This document shows positions 35,038-42,627 of a DNA stretch of 64,000 nt, one piece after another (position 1 is the stretch's first letter; every line of letters begins with the position of its first letter). Made by a program: the position numbers and the translations under genes. The DNA is taken from the NCBI GenBank assembly GCA_019636845.1, contig JAHBWV010000001.1, positions 1,178,001-1,242,000 on the forward strand. Direction: 5' to 3'. This stretch comes from Phycisphaeraceae bacterium (lineage in GTDB: Bacteria; Planctomycetota; Phycisphaerae; Phycisphaerales; UBA1924). The notes under the pieces were generated by a model. That model ran no database searches and was not told where the DNA came from. It saw only the letters and a list, made by a program, of their open reading frames with translations.

Positions 35038-36096
35038 CTATCGCACACCCTCGGGCGTTTCTCGCCATGAGATGGGCTTGGGGCCGGTGCCGTAAGGTGG
35101 CGCGTTTTCGAGAGTGATGGAGGTGACACGGGGTGGATCCGCGGGTCGTCCCTCGGCGTTGACAGGTACTGAGGCGATCGCACGTATGACCTCCGCGCCG
35201 GATACGGCCTCTGCGAACGAGGCGTACCTGCCGTCGAGATGCTTCGTGCCCTCGCGGCTCAGGCAGATGAAGACCTGTGACCCTGCGGTGTTCGGCTCGG
35301 TCGCCCGTGCCATCGACAGTACCCCGAGGTCGTGCGGGAGAATGCTTCGTTCAAGGTCGATGGAGTAACCGGGACCTCCGTTGCCCGACGCGGTAGGATC
35401 GCCGAACTGGACGACAAAAGGTGTGCCATCCGCTCGAACAGGCACGATGCGGTGAATCTCTATGTCTGTGTAGAAGCCACCTCGGACGAGGTCGAGAAAG
35501 TTCTGAACGGTGTTCGGTGCCGCGTCGGGTCGCATAACGAACCTGATCTCGCCGAGTGTTGTCCGCACGACGGCGATCTGCTCTGCTTCGATGCGCAATC
35601 CAGTGAAGGCGGTTTCTTCTGCGGGGCCGAAGGTGATGACACCGTTTCGGCCATCGAATGAGGGCTTGCTGGTCCTTGGATCCATAAACCAGGGCGCGTT
35701 GTTCGCCGGATTGAGGAGCATCGCGGGTTTCGGCTCGACCAGTGGACGCAGGACCAAAGCGGGACCGACCTTCTCAAGTCCTATGGTGAGCTGTGCGTAC
35801 AGGAGGCGGGGCGTCGGGGAGCGCCAGAGTATGGGGAAGTGTGCCGCGAGATCGACTCGTCCCGGCTCAACGATCGAAGAGGCGACGATGGTCGCGGTGA
35901 CGGGCTCGAGCAGAATGATGGTCGGGGTACCCTCCAGCCCCTCTGGCACGCGGACTTCGATCGGGATTGAACGATCGACGCCGTAGTACGCGCGAATGGG
36001 CGTAAGCTGGGCGTACGTGGACGTAGTCACGAACTGAGACGCAAGAGCGATGAGGCCAGCGACGAGAGGAGGAGCGGTCTTCTGGAGGAGGTGCAT
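35038..36096 (-). CDS. Exported cyclophilin-type peptidyl-prolyl isomerase
   Basis: 352 residues with a signal peptide (PPLVAGLIALASQFVTTSTYA). Residues ~25-170 are an unrecognised beta-rich domain. Residues ~175-340 are a cyclophilin: TTLGEIRFVMRPDAAPNTVQ, NFLDLVRGGFYTDIEIHRIV, FVVQFGDPTASGNGGPGYSI, LSMARATEPNTAGSQVFICL. The active-site region HRIVP and SQVFICL are preserved, although F-type residues differ from the Escherichia coli enzyme. It would assist folding in the periplasm. It lies 43 bases downstream of the prepilin gene and is co-directional with it. Confidence 0.85.
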   Translation of the reverse strand: MHLLQKTAPPLVAGLIALASQFVTTSTYAQLTPIRAYYGVDRSIPIEVRVPEGLEGTPTIILLEPVTATIVASSIVEPGRVDLAAHFPILWRSPTPRLLYAQLTIGLEKVGPALVLRPLVEPKPAMLLNPANNAPWFMDPRTSKPSFDGRNGVITFGPAEETAFTGLRIEAEQIAVVRTTLGEIRFVMRPDAAPNTVQNFLDLVRGGFYTDIEIHRIVPVRADGTPFVVQFGDPTASGNGGPGYSIDLERSILPHDLGVLSMARATEPNTAGSQVFICLSREGTKHLDGRYASFAEAVSGAEVIRAIASVPVNAEGRPADPPRVTSITLENAPPYGTGPKPISWRETPEGVR

Positions 36097-36139
36097 CGGA
36101 CCAGAGGATACCGAGGTCGCTGCGGGAGGTTGTGGATGA

Positions 36140-36946
36140 TCAGTCGGGTCCGCCAGCGGGTGTGCCGGCTGTCTGAAGATCGATCTGGACCCAGACGTTG
36201 CGAAGCGCGGCAGAGCTGCCGTGCGTGTCCTCTTCCATGGGAAGCATGTTGTAGATCTGTCGGCTCACATCGTTGAACCAGACGATCGCCAGATCGGCTC
36301 GGAGGATGTTCATCCCGAGTTCGTGGTTGTAGTCCATCTGGGTGCGAAGGCCATCGGCGGCGATAGCGGATCTGGCCGGTTCGATCTGGAAAAGTCGCGT
36401 GGCACCGTTGGGTCCGAGTCCGCGGTACTGGTAGTTCGAGACAATCTCACCGTTCTCGCCCTTCCAGAGCTTGGAATACGCGGCGAACGGATGCTTGCCG
36501 GAGTGTGAAGGACAGTAGTACGCCGGCGGCGCGGCTAGATATTCGCCGACATAGAGCAAGCCGAGTCCGTCCCACTCGAAGTCCGTGTCGGTCTCCTCGT
36601 TGAAACGTGATGAACTGAAACGCACGATCACCGTGTCGGCGAGTTCGAGCTCTTCGTTGCGTGCGCCCGGCGGTGCGAAGACCGTGTACGGGATGTGGTT
36701 CTTCGAATCGTCGGCGTACATCGCGACCGCGAGACCGATCTGACGCACATTTGACGCGCACACGACGCGGCGAGCTGTCTCTCGGGCCTTGTTCATGCTT
36801 GGAAGCAGGATCCCGAGAAGCAACGCGATGACCATCAGCGTGACGAGGACGTCGATCAACGAAAAGCCACGCGAGACTGGGCGTCTCGCAGTTCGTCTTT
36901 CACCGGTATACGGGGCACCACGAGAAGGCATGCCATCGCTCCGCAC
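36140..36946 (-). CDS. Type IV prepilin-like / planctomycete pseudopilin
   Basis: 268 residues. Prepilin signal RGFSLIDVLVTLMVIALLLG is followed by ILLPSMNKARETARRVVC and SNVRQIGLAVAMYADDSKNH, the pattern of the planctomycete pseudopilin (DUF1559-like) group. The residue at position +5 after the Gly-Phe cleavage site is aspartate rather than the usual glutamate. Such proteins are usually processed by prepilin peptidase and assembled in the envelope. Neighbours are an exported cyclophilin and, divergently, an ECF sigma factor. Confidence 0.8.
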   Translation of the reverse strand: MRSDGMPSRGAPYTGERRTARRPVSRGFSLIDVLVTLMVIALLLGILLPSMNKARETARRVVCASNVRQIGLAVAMYADDSKNHIPYTVFAPPGARNEELELADTVIVRFSSSRFNEETDTDFEWDGLGLLYVGEYLAAPPAYYCPSHSGKHPFAAYSKLWKGENGEIVSNYQYRGLGPNGATRLFQIEPARSAIAADGLRTQMDYNHELGMNILRADLAIVWFNDVSRQIYNMLPMEEDTHGSSAALRNVWVQIDLQTAGTPAGGPD

Positions 36947-37182
36947 GCACGGATCCCACCCGTGTTCGAATCAGGATAACGATCCATGAACGATGTCGCA
37001 AGCCCGAAATGGGCAAAGAAGGCACAATGTGTGCCAAAGGGCGACTCATATACGATTTTTGTTTGGTATCAAGAGTCTTCGGCATAATCGGTTCTGGGGA
37101 GGCATCCTTCTGCCACGTGCTGCGTAAATGATTGTGGCTTCAGGATGAAGCAAGGATGGAGTACCTTGCAGGAGCGTGGGGA

Positions 37183-37758
37183 ATGGCCGACAAGCACCTC
37201 CAGGATGATGTCGATCTAGAACTGATGCGTCGTGTCGCGGCGAATGAAGAAACCGCCATCGGCGAGTTGTATGACCGATTCGGCTCACTTGTGTTTCGGA
37301 TGGCGTTCCAAGCGATGCCCACACGAGCCGAGGCAGAAGATGCAGTCCAGGAGGTTTTTGTTCGGCTGTGGAGAACCGCGGGCAGGTATGATCCGAAGCG
37401 TGCGGCTCTGGTGACTTGGGTCATGCTGATCTCAAGGCGCCATTTGGTAGACAAGCTTCGGCGGACGCGTGCCAGGGTCAAGGCGGGCTCGTTGGACGAG
37501 ACGCAGGCCGGTTTTGCGGGCGAACTCGGGCTAGGAGATTCGAGCCCGGAGCGTCAGGAGCAGTTTGCGGCATTGATGAAGAAGATAGAAACTCTGCCAG
37601 AGTTGCAACGCACTGTGGTCGTGCGTGCGTATCTAGGGGGGCAGACCCTCCGGCAGATCGGTGAAGAGCTTGGTACCCCGTTGGGGACTGTCAAATCAGC
37701 GCTCAGCCGCGCACTTGTGCGGCTCAGAGAGCGTGTGAACGAGGAGCCGGTGGCATGA
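37183..37758 (+). CDS. ECF-type RNA polymerase sigma factor
   Basis: 191 residues from ATG 37183, selected because GGAG sits eight bases upstream; ATGs at 37132-37156 would extend it. Region 2 includes YDRFGSLVFRMAFQAMPT and AEDAVQEVFVRLWRTAGRYD. Region 4 is TLRQIGEELGTPLGTVKSAL with a recognisable helix-turn-helix. The stop overlaps the start of the anti-sigma gene by four bases. It is likely released by the adjacent membrane anti-sigma factor under an unknown signal. Confidence 0.92.
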   Translation: MADKHLQDDVDLELMRRVAANEETAIGELYDRFGSLVFRMAFQAMPTRAEAEDAVQEVFVRLWRTAGRYDPKRAALVTWVMLISRRHLVDKLRRTRARVKAGSLDETQAGFAGELGLGDSSPERQEQFAALMKKIETLPELQRTVVVRAYLGGQTLRQIGEELGTPLGTVKSALSRALVRLRERVNEEPVA

Positions 37759-38564
37759 AGGTCCAGGATCTGATCGAACTCGCACTGCTCGACGTTCACG
37801 GCCTCCTCGATGAGGACGAGCGTCAGGCATTCGAGCGTGCGTTTGCATCGTCGCCTGCTGCCCTTCAGGCGCAGGTCCGGCGCGAGCAGGTCCGCTTCGC
37901 GGATCTCGGTTCACTGCTGCCCGATGTGGAAGCGCCGAGTGATCTGCGTGCCCGTGTGATCGAGCGTGTTCGTCTTGCGATCGCGGAACAGGCCGCGACC
38001 CGCGGCGACCGAGCCGGTCGAGTGGTGCCTCCGATCATCAGCAGCAAGCGGGTCTCGCCGGTATGGCGTGCGGGCGCGCTCGGGTGTGCTGCGGCTGCGG
38101 TGGTCTTCGCGGTCACGACGATGCAGATGCGGGTTCGTTACGACGAGCTGGCCTCCACCATTCAGAGCGACGTGCTTCTCTCTCGGATGCTCGAATCGTA
38201 CGGTCCGAACCATATCCGCGACATGCTCTTTGATGACCAGACGCAGCGTGTCACGTTCACCTCAGCCGATTCTTCGGTATCGAGCGAGGCATCGCTGTGG
38301 ATGAACCCCGATTGGCAGGCGGCGCGTCTGTTCTATCTGAATCTTCCACGCCAGGCCGGCAACGTGTACAAGCTCGCGGTGCTCGATCAGAGCGGGAATG
38401 TCATCGATGTGCTTGCGGAGTTCGATTCCAGCGGCGGTTTGATGACTCGCGATGTTCGAGCCAGCGGGCCATCCGCTGCTTCCGAGAAGCTGGCGATTCT
38501 CGGGCCCGGCGCGAGCGGTGTGATGACGCCGCTCATGATCGCTTCTTCACGCAGCAGGTCTTGA
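37755..38564 (+). CDS. Membrane anti-sigma factor (RskA-like)
   Basis: 269 residues. The N-terminal ~70 residues (DLIELALLDVHGLLDEDERQ) resemble the anti-sigma N-terminal helix bundle. One membrane helix lies at ~98-120 (AGALGCAAAAVVFAVTTMQM). The C-terminal periplasmic part contains a beta domain of the RskA type (FYLNLPRQAGNVYKLAVLDQ). Overlap with the sigma gene is four bases. It should hold the sigma factor at the membrane. Confidence 0.85.
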   Translation: MKVQDLIELALLDVHGLLDEDERQAFERAFASSPAALQAQVRREQVRFADLGSLLPDVEAPSDLRARVIERVRLAIAEQAATRGDRAGRVVPPIISSKRVSPVWRAGALGCAAAAVVFAVTTMQMRVRYDELASTIQSDVLLSRMLESYGPNHIRDMLFDDQTQRVTFTSADSSVSSEASLWMNPDWQAARLFYLNLPRQAGNVYKLAVLDQSGNVIDVLAEFDSSGGLMTRDVRASGPSAASEKLAILGPGASGVMTPLMIASSRSRS

Positions 38565-38639
38565 TGTTTCGACCTATTCAAGCGAGATGCGAACCATCAC
38601 ATGTATAACGACGCCCGTGCATTGCTCGGGCTGCTGTCT

Positions 38640-40718
38640 TCAAGCCGTGCGTTTGGGCATGGTCCAGCGTGTTTCGTCGATGAGACCTTCAAACTCGTCG
38701 GTGCGTTCGAGAGAGGCCTTTGCCTCGTAGAGCTTGCGCCAGAGGCCGTACGCCGCGATGATCGAGAGCAGCGTGAGCCCGGCGGCGATTGCGGCGGCGT
38801 AGTACACCCGCTCGTCGTACAGCGGTGCGTCCGAGGCAGTTGATTCTGAGGCGATGATCGTGTTCGAGCCGTCAACGCGGCGTTCACGTGCGGAGTTCGC
38901 TGTGCGGACGAACGTGGTGGTGATGGTGTCGAGTTCTCGTTTGGTTTTCTCGGCCCCCAGCCCTCGGAGCTCGATCGTGAGCGATCCGGGGCGGTCTGAG
39001 ACCAGCGTCATGTCAGCGTCGAGGCGGTCCTTCAGGGCAGTTGGAGTAGAGAGCGATGCGATGCCGCGTTGCTTGAGTTTGTCTGAAGCGATATCGAGGA
39101 ACCGCGGATCTGTGATGAGGTCCTCGTGGTACCGCTGCCACTCGTCGAGTTCGGCCTGGGAGAGGGGCCTGCCGGAGGCGTCGGCCTGCACCTGTGTGGT
39201 GACGGCGTAAACGGCTGGCGCGACGTTCTGGGCGACGATCCAGCCAATGCCGGAGTAGATCAGCAACGCCATCGAGACGTAGAAGATTGCCGAGAGTGCG
39301 CCGTTCCGGGCCTGGCGGCCTCGGAGCTTCCGCTTGGATTCGTCGATCGATTTTTTCGCAGCGAGGAGCTCGGCTCGCTGGGAGAGGATCTGCTCGACCT
39401 GCTCGAAGCGGTCGCGGACGGCATCGCTGGCGCGTCTGACCTTCTCGGACTGTTCCCGGAGCAGCTTCCGCTGGCGACGCAGGCGATCGCGACGGGCGGC
39501 AGTCGACTCGTCGGACGGACTCGCGATTGTGCCTGGCTGGCGAGCACGAGCGGCGGCGAGTTCTTTGCCAAGTGTGCGAGCAAAGTCGCGCAGCTTCTCG
39601 GCTTCCTCGAGAGCCAGGTCGCGTTCGGCGGTCGTTTCCTGGAGTCTGGCCTGAAGCTCGGAGTCGTCTGTTGCAGCCGGGGCATTGCTTGAGGCAGTGA
39701 CGAGGGCGCGCTGAGCCTCGACGAGCTGGCCCTCAATCTCTGCGATATGTCTGAGATACTCGTCTGACTTGGCCTGTGCCTCGTTGAGTCGTGAGCGAAG
39801 CTGCTCAAGCTCTTCGAGTGAGCGTGTCTGGGTCTGTTGGAGCTCTGCCAGCTGAGTCTTGAGCGCGCCGTCCGCGCCGGACTTGTCGCGGAGGGTGGCC
39901 ACCTGGCTTCGGAGCGACTTGAGTTCCTCGTTGCGCGAGGCGATGACCTGGGATTTCTCCTGCAGGTCGGAGGTCAGCCGGGTGATTTCCGAACGGGTGG
40001 AAGCAAGCTCGGATTCGAGCGTTGCGATCTTTGAGGCGTGCCTCTCCGCTGTCGCTTGCGCCTCAGAGATCATTACGCTCGTGTCCGAGGCACGCTGTTC
40101 CATGCGCTCTTCGGCGGCGCGGAACGCGGCGGTGCGCTCGGCGAGCGTGCGCTCCATCTGGGAGCGGCGTTGATCGGCCTCTTTCACGGCGGTCTGCGCC
40201 TGGGCCATCGCCAACTCGGCCTCAGCGGCCAGACGTTCTGCCTGTGCCTGGAGTTCCGCGGCGGTGTGCCTGGCGTTCTGGGTTTCCTGTTCGAGGGCTG
40301 CGATCCGATCGAGTTCGCGTTCGAGTTCGGCCCGCTGAGACTCGAGTTCCTTCTTCGCCGTTGCGATCTCTCCACCGGCAGCGGCCAACGATTCACGCTC
40401 GGCGTCGAGCGTCTCCCGCTGGAGGCGAAGACGCTCAGCTTCTGCCTCGTTCGACTGTGCTGCTTCGAGCGCACGCTGCTCCATCGCCAGTGCCGCGGAT
40501 TCGCGAGCGGCAAGCGCCTCGTCGGCGATTCTGCGTTGCTCGTCCGCCTCGCGGAGACTGGCCAGCTGTTTCTCGACATCGGCGATGAGGGCCATGATCC
40601 CTGCCGAAGACGAGGGTGTCTGCGTGCCTTCGCCTGCAACGGATTGAATCGGCTTGTTGCCAGTGGGCATCGGAGAACCCCAAACAGATACCAACTTGTG
40701 TGACGTGTCTGCGCTCAT
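38640..40718 (-). CDS. Large coiled-coil membrane protein with Wzz-like periplasmic part
   Basis: 692 residues from ATG 40718; an upstream in-frame start at 40814 is less likely because the added part lacks character. Residues ~30-450 are an almost continuous coiled coil rich in Glu, Ala, Gln and Arg (AEAERLRLQRETLDAERESL). Two membrane helices follow (IFYVSMALLIYSGIGWIVAQ near 480 and YYAAAIAAGLTLLSIIAAYG near 640). The ~150 residues between them (KLKQRGIASLSTPTALKDRL) resemble a Wzz-type periplasmic domain. Polysaccharide chain-length control or envelope scaffolding is suggested. Function not established. Confidence 0.65.
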   Translation of the reverse strand: MSADTSHKLVSVWGSPMPTGNKPIQSVAGEGTQTPSSSAGIMALIADVEKQLASLREADEQRRIADEALAARESAALAMEQRALEAAQSNEAEAERLRLQRETLDAERESLAAAGGEIATAKKELESQRAELERELDRIAALEQETQNARHTAAELQAQAERLAAEAELAMAQAQTAVKEADQRRSQMERTLAERTAAFRAAEERMEQRASDTSVMISEAQATAERHASKIATLESELASTRSEITRLTSDLQEKSQVIASRNEELKSLRSQVATLRDKSGADGALKTQLAELQQTQTRSLEELEQLRSRLNEAQAKSDEYLRHIAEIEGQLVEAQRALVTASSNAPAATDDSELQARLQETTAERDLALEEAEKLRDFARTLGKELAAARARQPGTIASPSDESTAARRDRLRRQRKLLREQSEKVRRASDAVRDRFEQVEQILSQRAELLAAKKSIDESKRKLRGRQARNGALSAIFYVSMALLIYSGIGWIVAQNVAPAVYAVTTQVQADASGRPLSQAELDEWQRYHEDLITDPRFLDIASDKLKQRGIASLSTPTALKDRLDADMTLVSDRPGSLTIELRGLGAEKTKRELDTITTTFVRTANSARERRVDGSNTIIASESTASDAPLYDERVYYAAAIAAGLTLLSIIAAYGLWRKLYEAKASLERTDEFEGLIDETRWTMPKRTA

Positions 40719-40846
40719 CCCGCTTATCGGCTCAGAAAATGCGTGACTGGACCCCGGGAAGCGGAACAGTTCGATACAGTTGTCGATAGAACTATGCATT
40801 GGCGGTCTACCCACTCCGGGAGGCCGCTACACAAGGAGAATCGGAC

Positions 40847-41359
40847 ATGCGGAGAGGTTCAACACTCAAGATCGCGGCTGTCGGGCTGGTTGGCGTAGCC
40901 GCGGCGTCGGTTTTCGGGTATCGGGCTGTGACCGGCAATTGCATCTTCGGCACCTGCGAGAGCAAGGTCGAGAAGCAGGCGATCGTGACCCCTGTCGCCG
41001 CGACGAGCGGCACCGAGGAAGCATGCCCGATGGGCTGTTCCGAGGGTGCTGATGCGAAGGTTCAGAACGTCGCGCATACGACCGAGTCCGAGTGCGCGGA
41101 CAAGTCCGCTGACTGTTCCGACAAGGCCACCGCCTGCGCTGAGAAGGCGTCCGAGTGCGCGGACAAGGCCGTTGACTGTTCAGACAAAGCCGCGGCATGC
41201 ACGGAGAAGGTTGCCTCGTCGTGCGCAGACAAGAGCGCGGATGCGTGTGCGACGGCCGGTGCCGACTGCGCCGATGATTGCAACGCCGAGACCTGCGACA
41301 AGCCCGACTGCTGCAAGAAGGTTGCTCAGAAGGGCACATCCGAGAAGGTCGGCGGCTGA
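40847..41359 (+). CDS. Small exported protein with cysteine heptad repeats
   Basis: 170 residues from ATG 40847, with AAGGAG eight bases upstream. An N-terminal membrane/signal helix (LKIAAVGLVGVAAASVFGY) is followed by NCIFGTCES. From about residue 85 a seven-residue unit, Cys-Ala/Ser-Asp/Glu-Lys-Ala/Ser-x-x, is repeated at least eight times (ECADKSADCSDKATACAEK). The protein ends CDKPDCCKKVAQKG. About 20 cysteines with acidic and lysine residues suggest metal binding or redox buffering in the envelope. I do not recognise a named family. A hairpin terminator follows. Confidence 0.72.
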   Translation: MRRGSTLKIAAVGLVGVAAASVFGYRAVTGNCIFGTCESKVEKQAIVTPVAATSGTEEACPMGCSEGADAKVQNVAHTTESECADKSADCSDKATACAEKASECADKAVDCSDKAAACTEKVASSCADKSADACATAGADCADDCNAETCDKPDCCKKVAQKGTSEKVGG

Positions 41360-41390
41360 TTCCACGCTGACACTTCGCAAAGGCACGTAC

Positions 41391-41421
41391 AAGGGGCCGG
41401 GCTCACGAGAGTCCGGCCCTT
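41391..41421 (+). terminator. Hairpin terminator after cysteine-heptad gene
   Basis: aaggggccggg pairs with a downstream ccggccctt across an ~11-base loop, and TGTCATT follows. It lies about 30 bases after the stop of the cysteine-heptad gene and before the EVE gene. Confidence 0.6.
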
Positions 41422-41460
41422 GTCATTGCAACTCTGGTCGCACGTCGGGTACGCTTGGGA

Positions 41461-41886
41461 ATGGCGACATATCTCCTCAAGACAGAGCCGGGGACGTACT
41501 CGTTCGACGATCTGGTCCGTGACGGGCGTACGACATGGGATGGCGTCTCGAACGCGGCCGCGTTGATTGCGCTGCGAGCGATGAAGAAGGGCGACGAGGC
41601 CTACATCTATCACACGGGCGACGAGCGAGCGATCGTCGGGTTGGCTGTCGTGACGAAAGGCGCGTACGAAGATCCGAAGAGCCCGGGCCTAAACGCCAGG
41701 GGAGAGCCCAAGCACGCGGTTGTAGACCTCAGGGCATCTAAAGCCGCGAGGACTCCGGTCACTCTGGATGTGATCAAGGCCGACAAGCGATTCGCCTCGT
41801 TCCCTTTGGTGAAGATCGGGCGTCTGAGCGTGATGGCGGTCGAGCCGACGCTCGATCGCGCGTTGCGGTCATTGGCCGGACTCTGA
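41461..41886 (+). CDS. EVE-domain protein
   Basis: 141 residues from ATG 41461; an in-frame TTG at 41455 is possible but unnecessary. The entire protein is an EVE domain: MATYLLKTEPGTYSFDDL, TWDGVSNAAALIALRAMKKG, EAYIYHTGDERAIVGLA and SVMAVEPTLDRALRSLAGL. EVE/PUA-like folds bind modified bases in DNA or RNA; bacterial members are often near tRNA/rRNA modification or defence genes. Here it is an isolated gene whose 3' end overlaps the oppositely oriented DUF1080 gene by 18 bases. Confidence 0.9.
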   Translation: MATYLLKTEPGTYSFDDLVRDGRTTWDGVSNAAALIALRAMKKGDEAYIYHTGDERAIVGLAVVTKGAYEDPKSPGLNARGEPKHAVVDLRASKAARTPVTLDVIKADKRFASFPLVKIGRLSVMAVEPTLDRALRSLAGL

Positions 41887-42627
41887 AGCGTCGCGCTGGC
41901 AGGTGGCTTGGGGGTGATGAACGGGCGTGAGCAGGATCTGGCGCCAACGGACTTCCAATGGCTCGACTCGCGGCCCGACGCCGTGAACCTGGAGCGCGAT
42001 GAAGCCGGCGGGGCTCATCGAGTCCCGAAGATCCGACGCGGGGACGTCGTTGACCCAGGTACGGATGCGGTCGTCGATCGCCTCGATTCGCATCGTGTTC
42101 CACTCATTCTGCCTGAAGGCGGCTCTTGCCTCTGGATTGTTCGAGAGGTCTGCGATCCAGCCGCGCCGAGACTCGTCATAGATCCCGCCGGTCCATGAAC
42201 GCGGTGATGGGTCGATCTCGACCTGGTACCCGCGGACCCTTCCGCCATGGAGGTCCGGGTCGCTCGCGCTGCGGATCTGGATGCCTGAGTTGAGGCGTGG
42301 ATCTACGAGGAACTCCAGTGTCAGAATGAAATCGCCGTAGTCTGCTTCGGTGCAGAGGAACGTGTTGGGCTGGTTCGGCGCGGTACGCCCGACGATGCAT
42401 CCATCTTCGACGGTGAAAGAGGCCTTGCCGCCTCGGACGATCCAGCCGTTGAGCGTTTGGCCATCGAAGATCACGAGTGGGGCCTCGTTGCTGGCAGGGG
42501 TGTGCGAGCGAGGTCGTGAGGTAGAGCATCCCGCGGGCATCAAAGCCAGAGCGCACGCGAAGCACGCGATGAGCGTCGACGCGACGGTACAAGAACAAGC
42601 TGGACGGGTGCGTGCGCCGGGTCTCAC
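41869..42627 (-). CDS. DUF1080 lipoprotein (3-keto-disaccharide hydrolase-like)
   Basis: 252 residues read from a GTG at 42627 that overlaps the upstream gene's stop by four bases (GTGA); longer in-frame starts exist but lack a signal. The N-terminus (LIACFACALALMPAGC) is a lipoprotein signal. The mature part is DUF1080: PLVIFDGQTLNGWIVRGGKA, DFILTLEFLVDPRLNSGIQI, GYQVEIDPSPRSWTGGIYDE. Family members hydrolyse 3-keto-glycosides made by periplasmic dehydrogenases; coupling to a dehydrogenase-like gene fits that. Confidence 0.82.
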   Translation of the reverse strand: MRPGARTRPACSCTVASTLIACFACALALMPAGCSTSRPRSHTPASNEAPLVIFDGQTLNGWIVRGGKASFTVEDGCIVGRTAPNQPNTFLCTEADYGDFILTLEFLVDPRLNSGIQIRSASDPDLHGGRVRGYQVEIDPSPRSWTGGIYDESRRGWIADLSNNPEARAAFRQNEWNTMRIEAIDDRIRTWVNDVPASDLRDSMSPAGFIALQVHGVGPRVEPLEVRWRQILLTPVHHPQATCQRDASESGQ

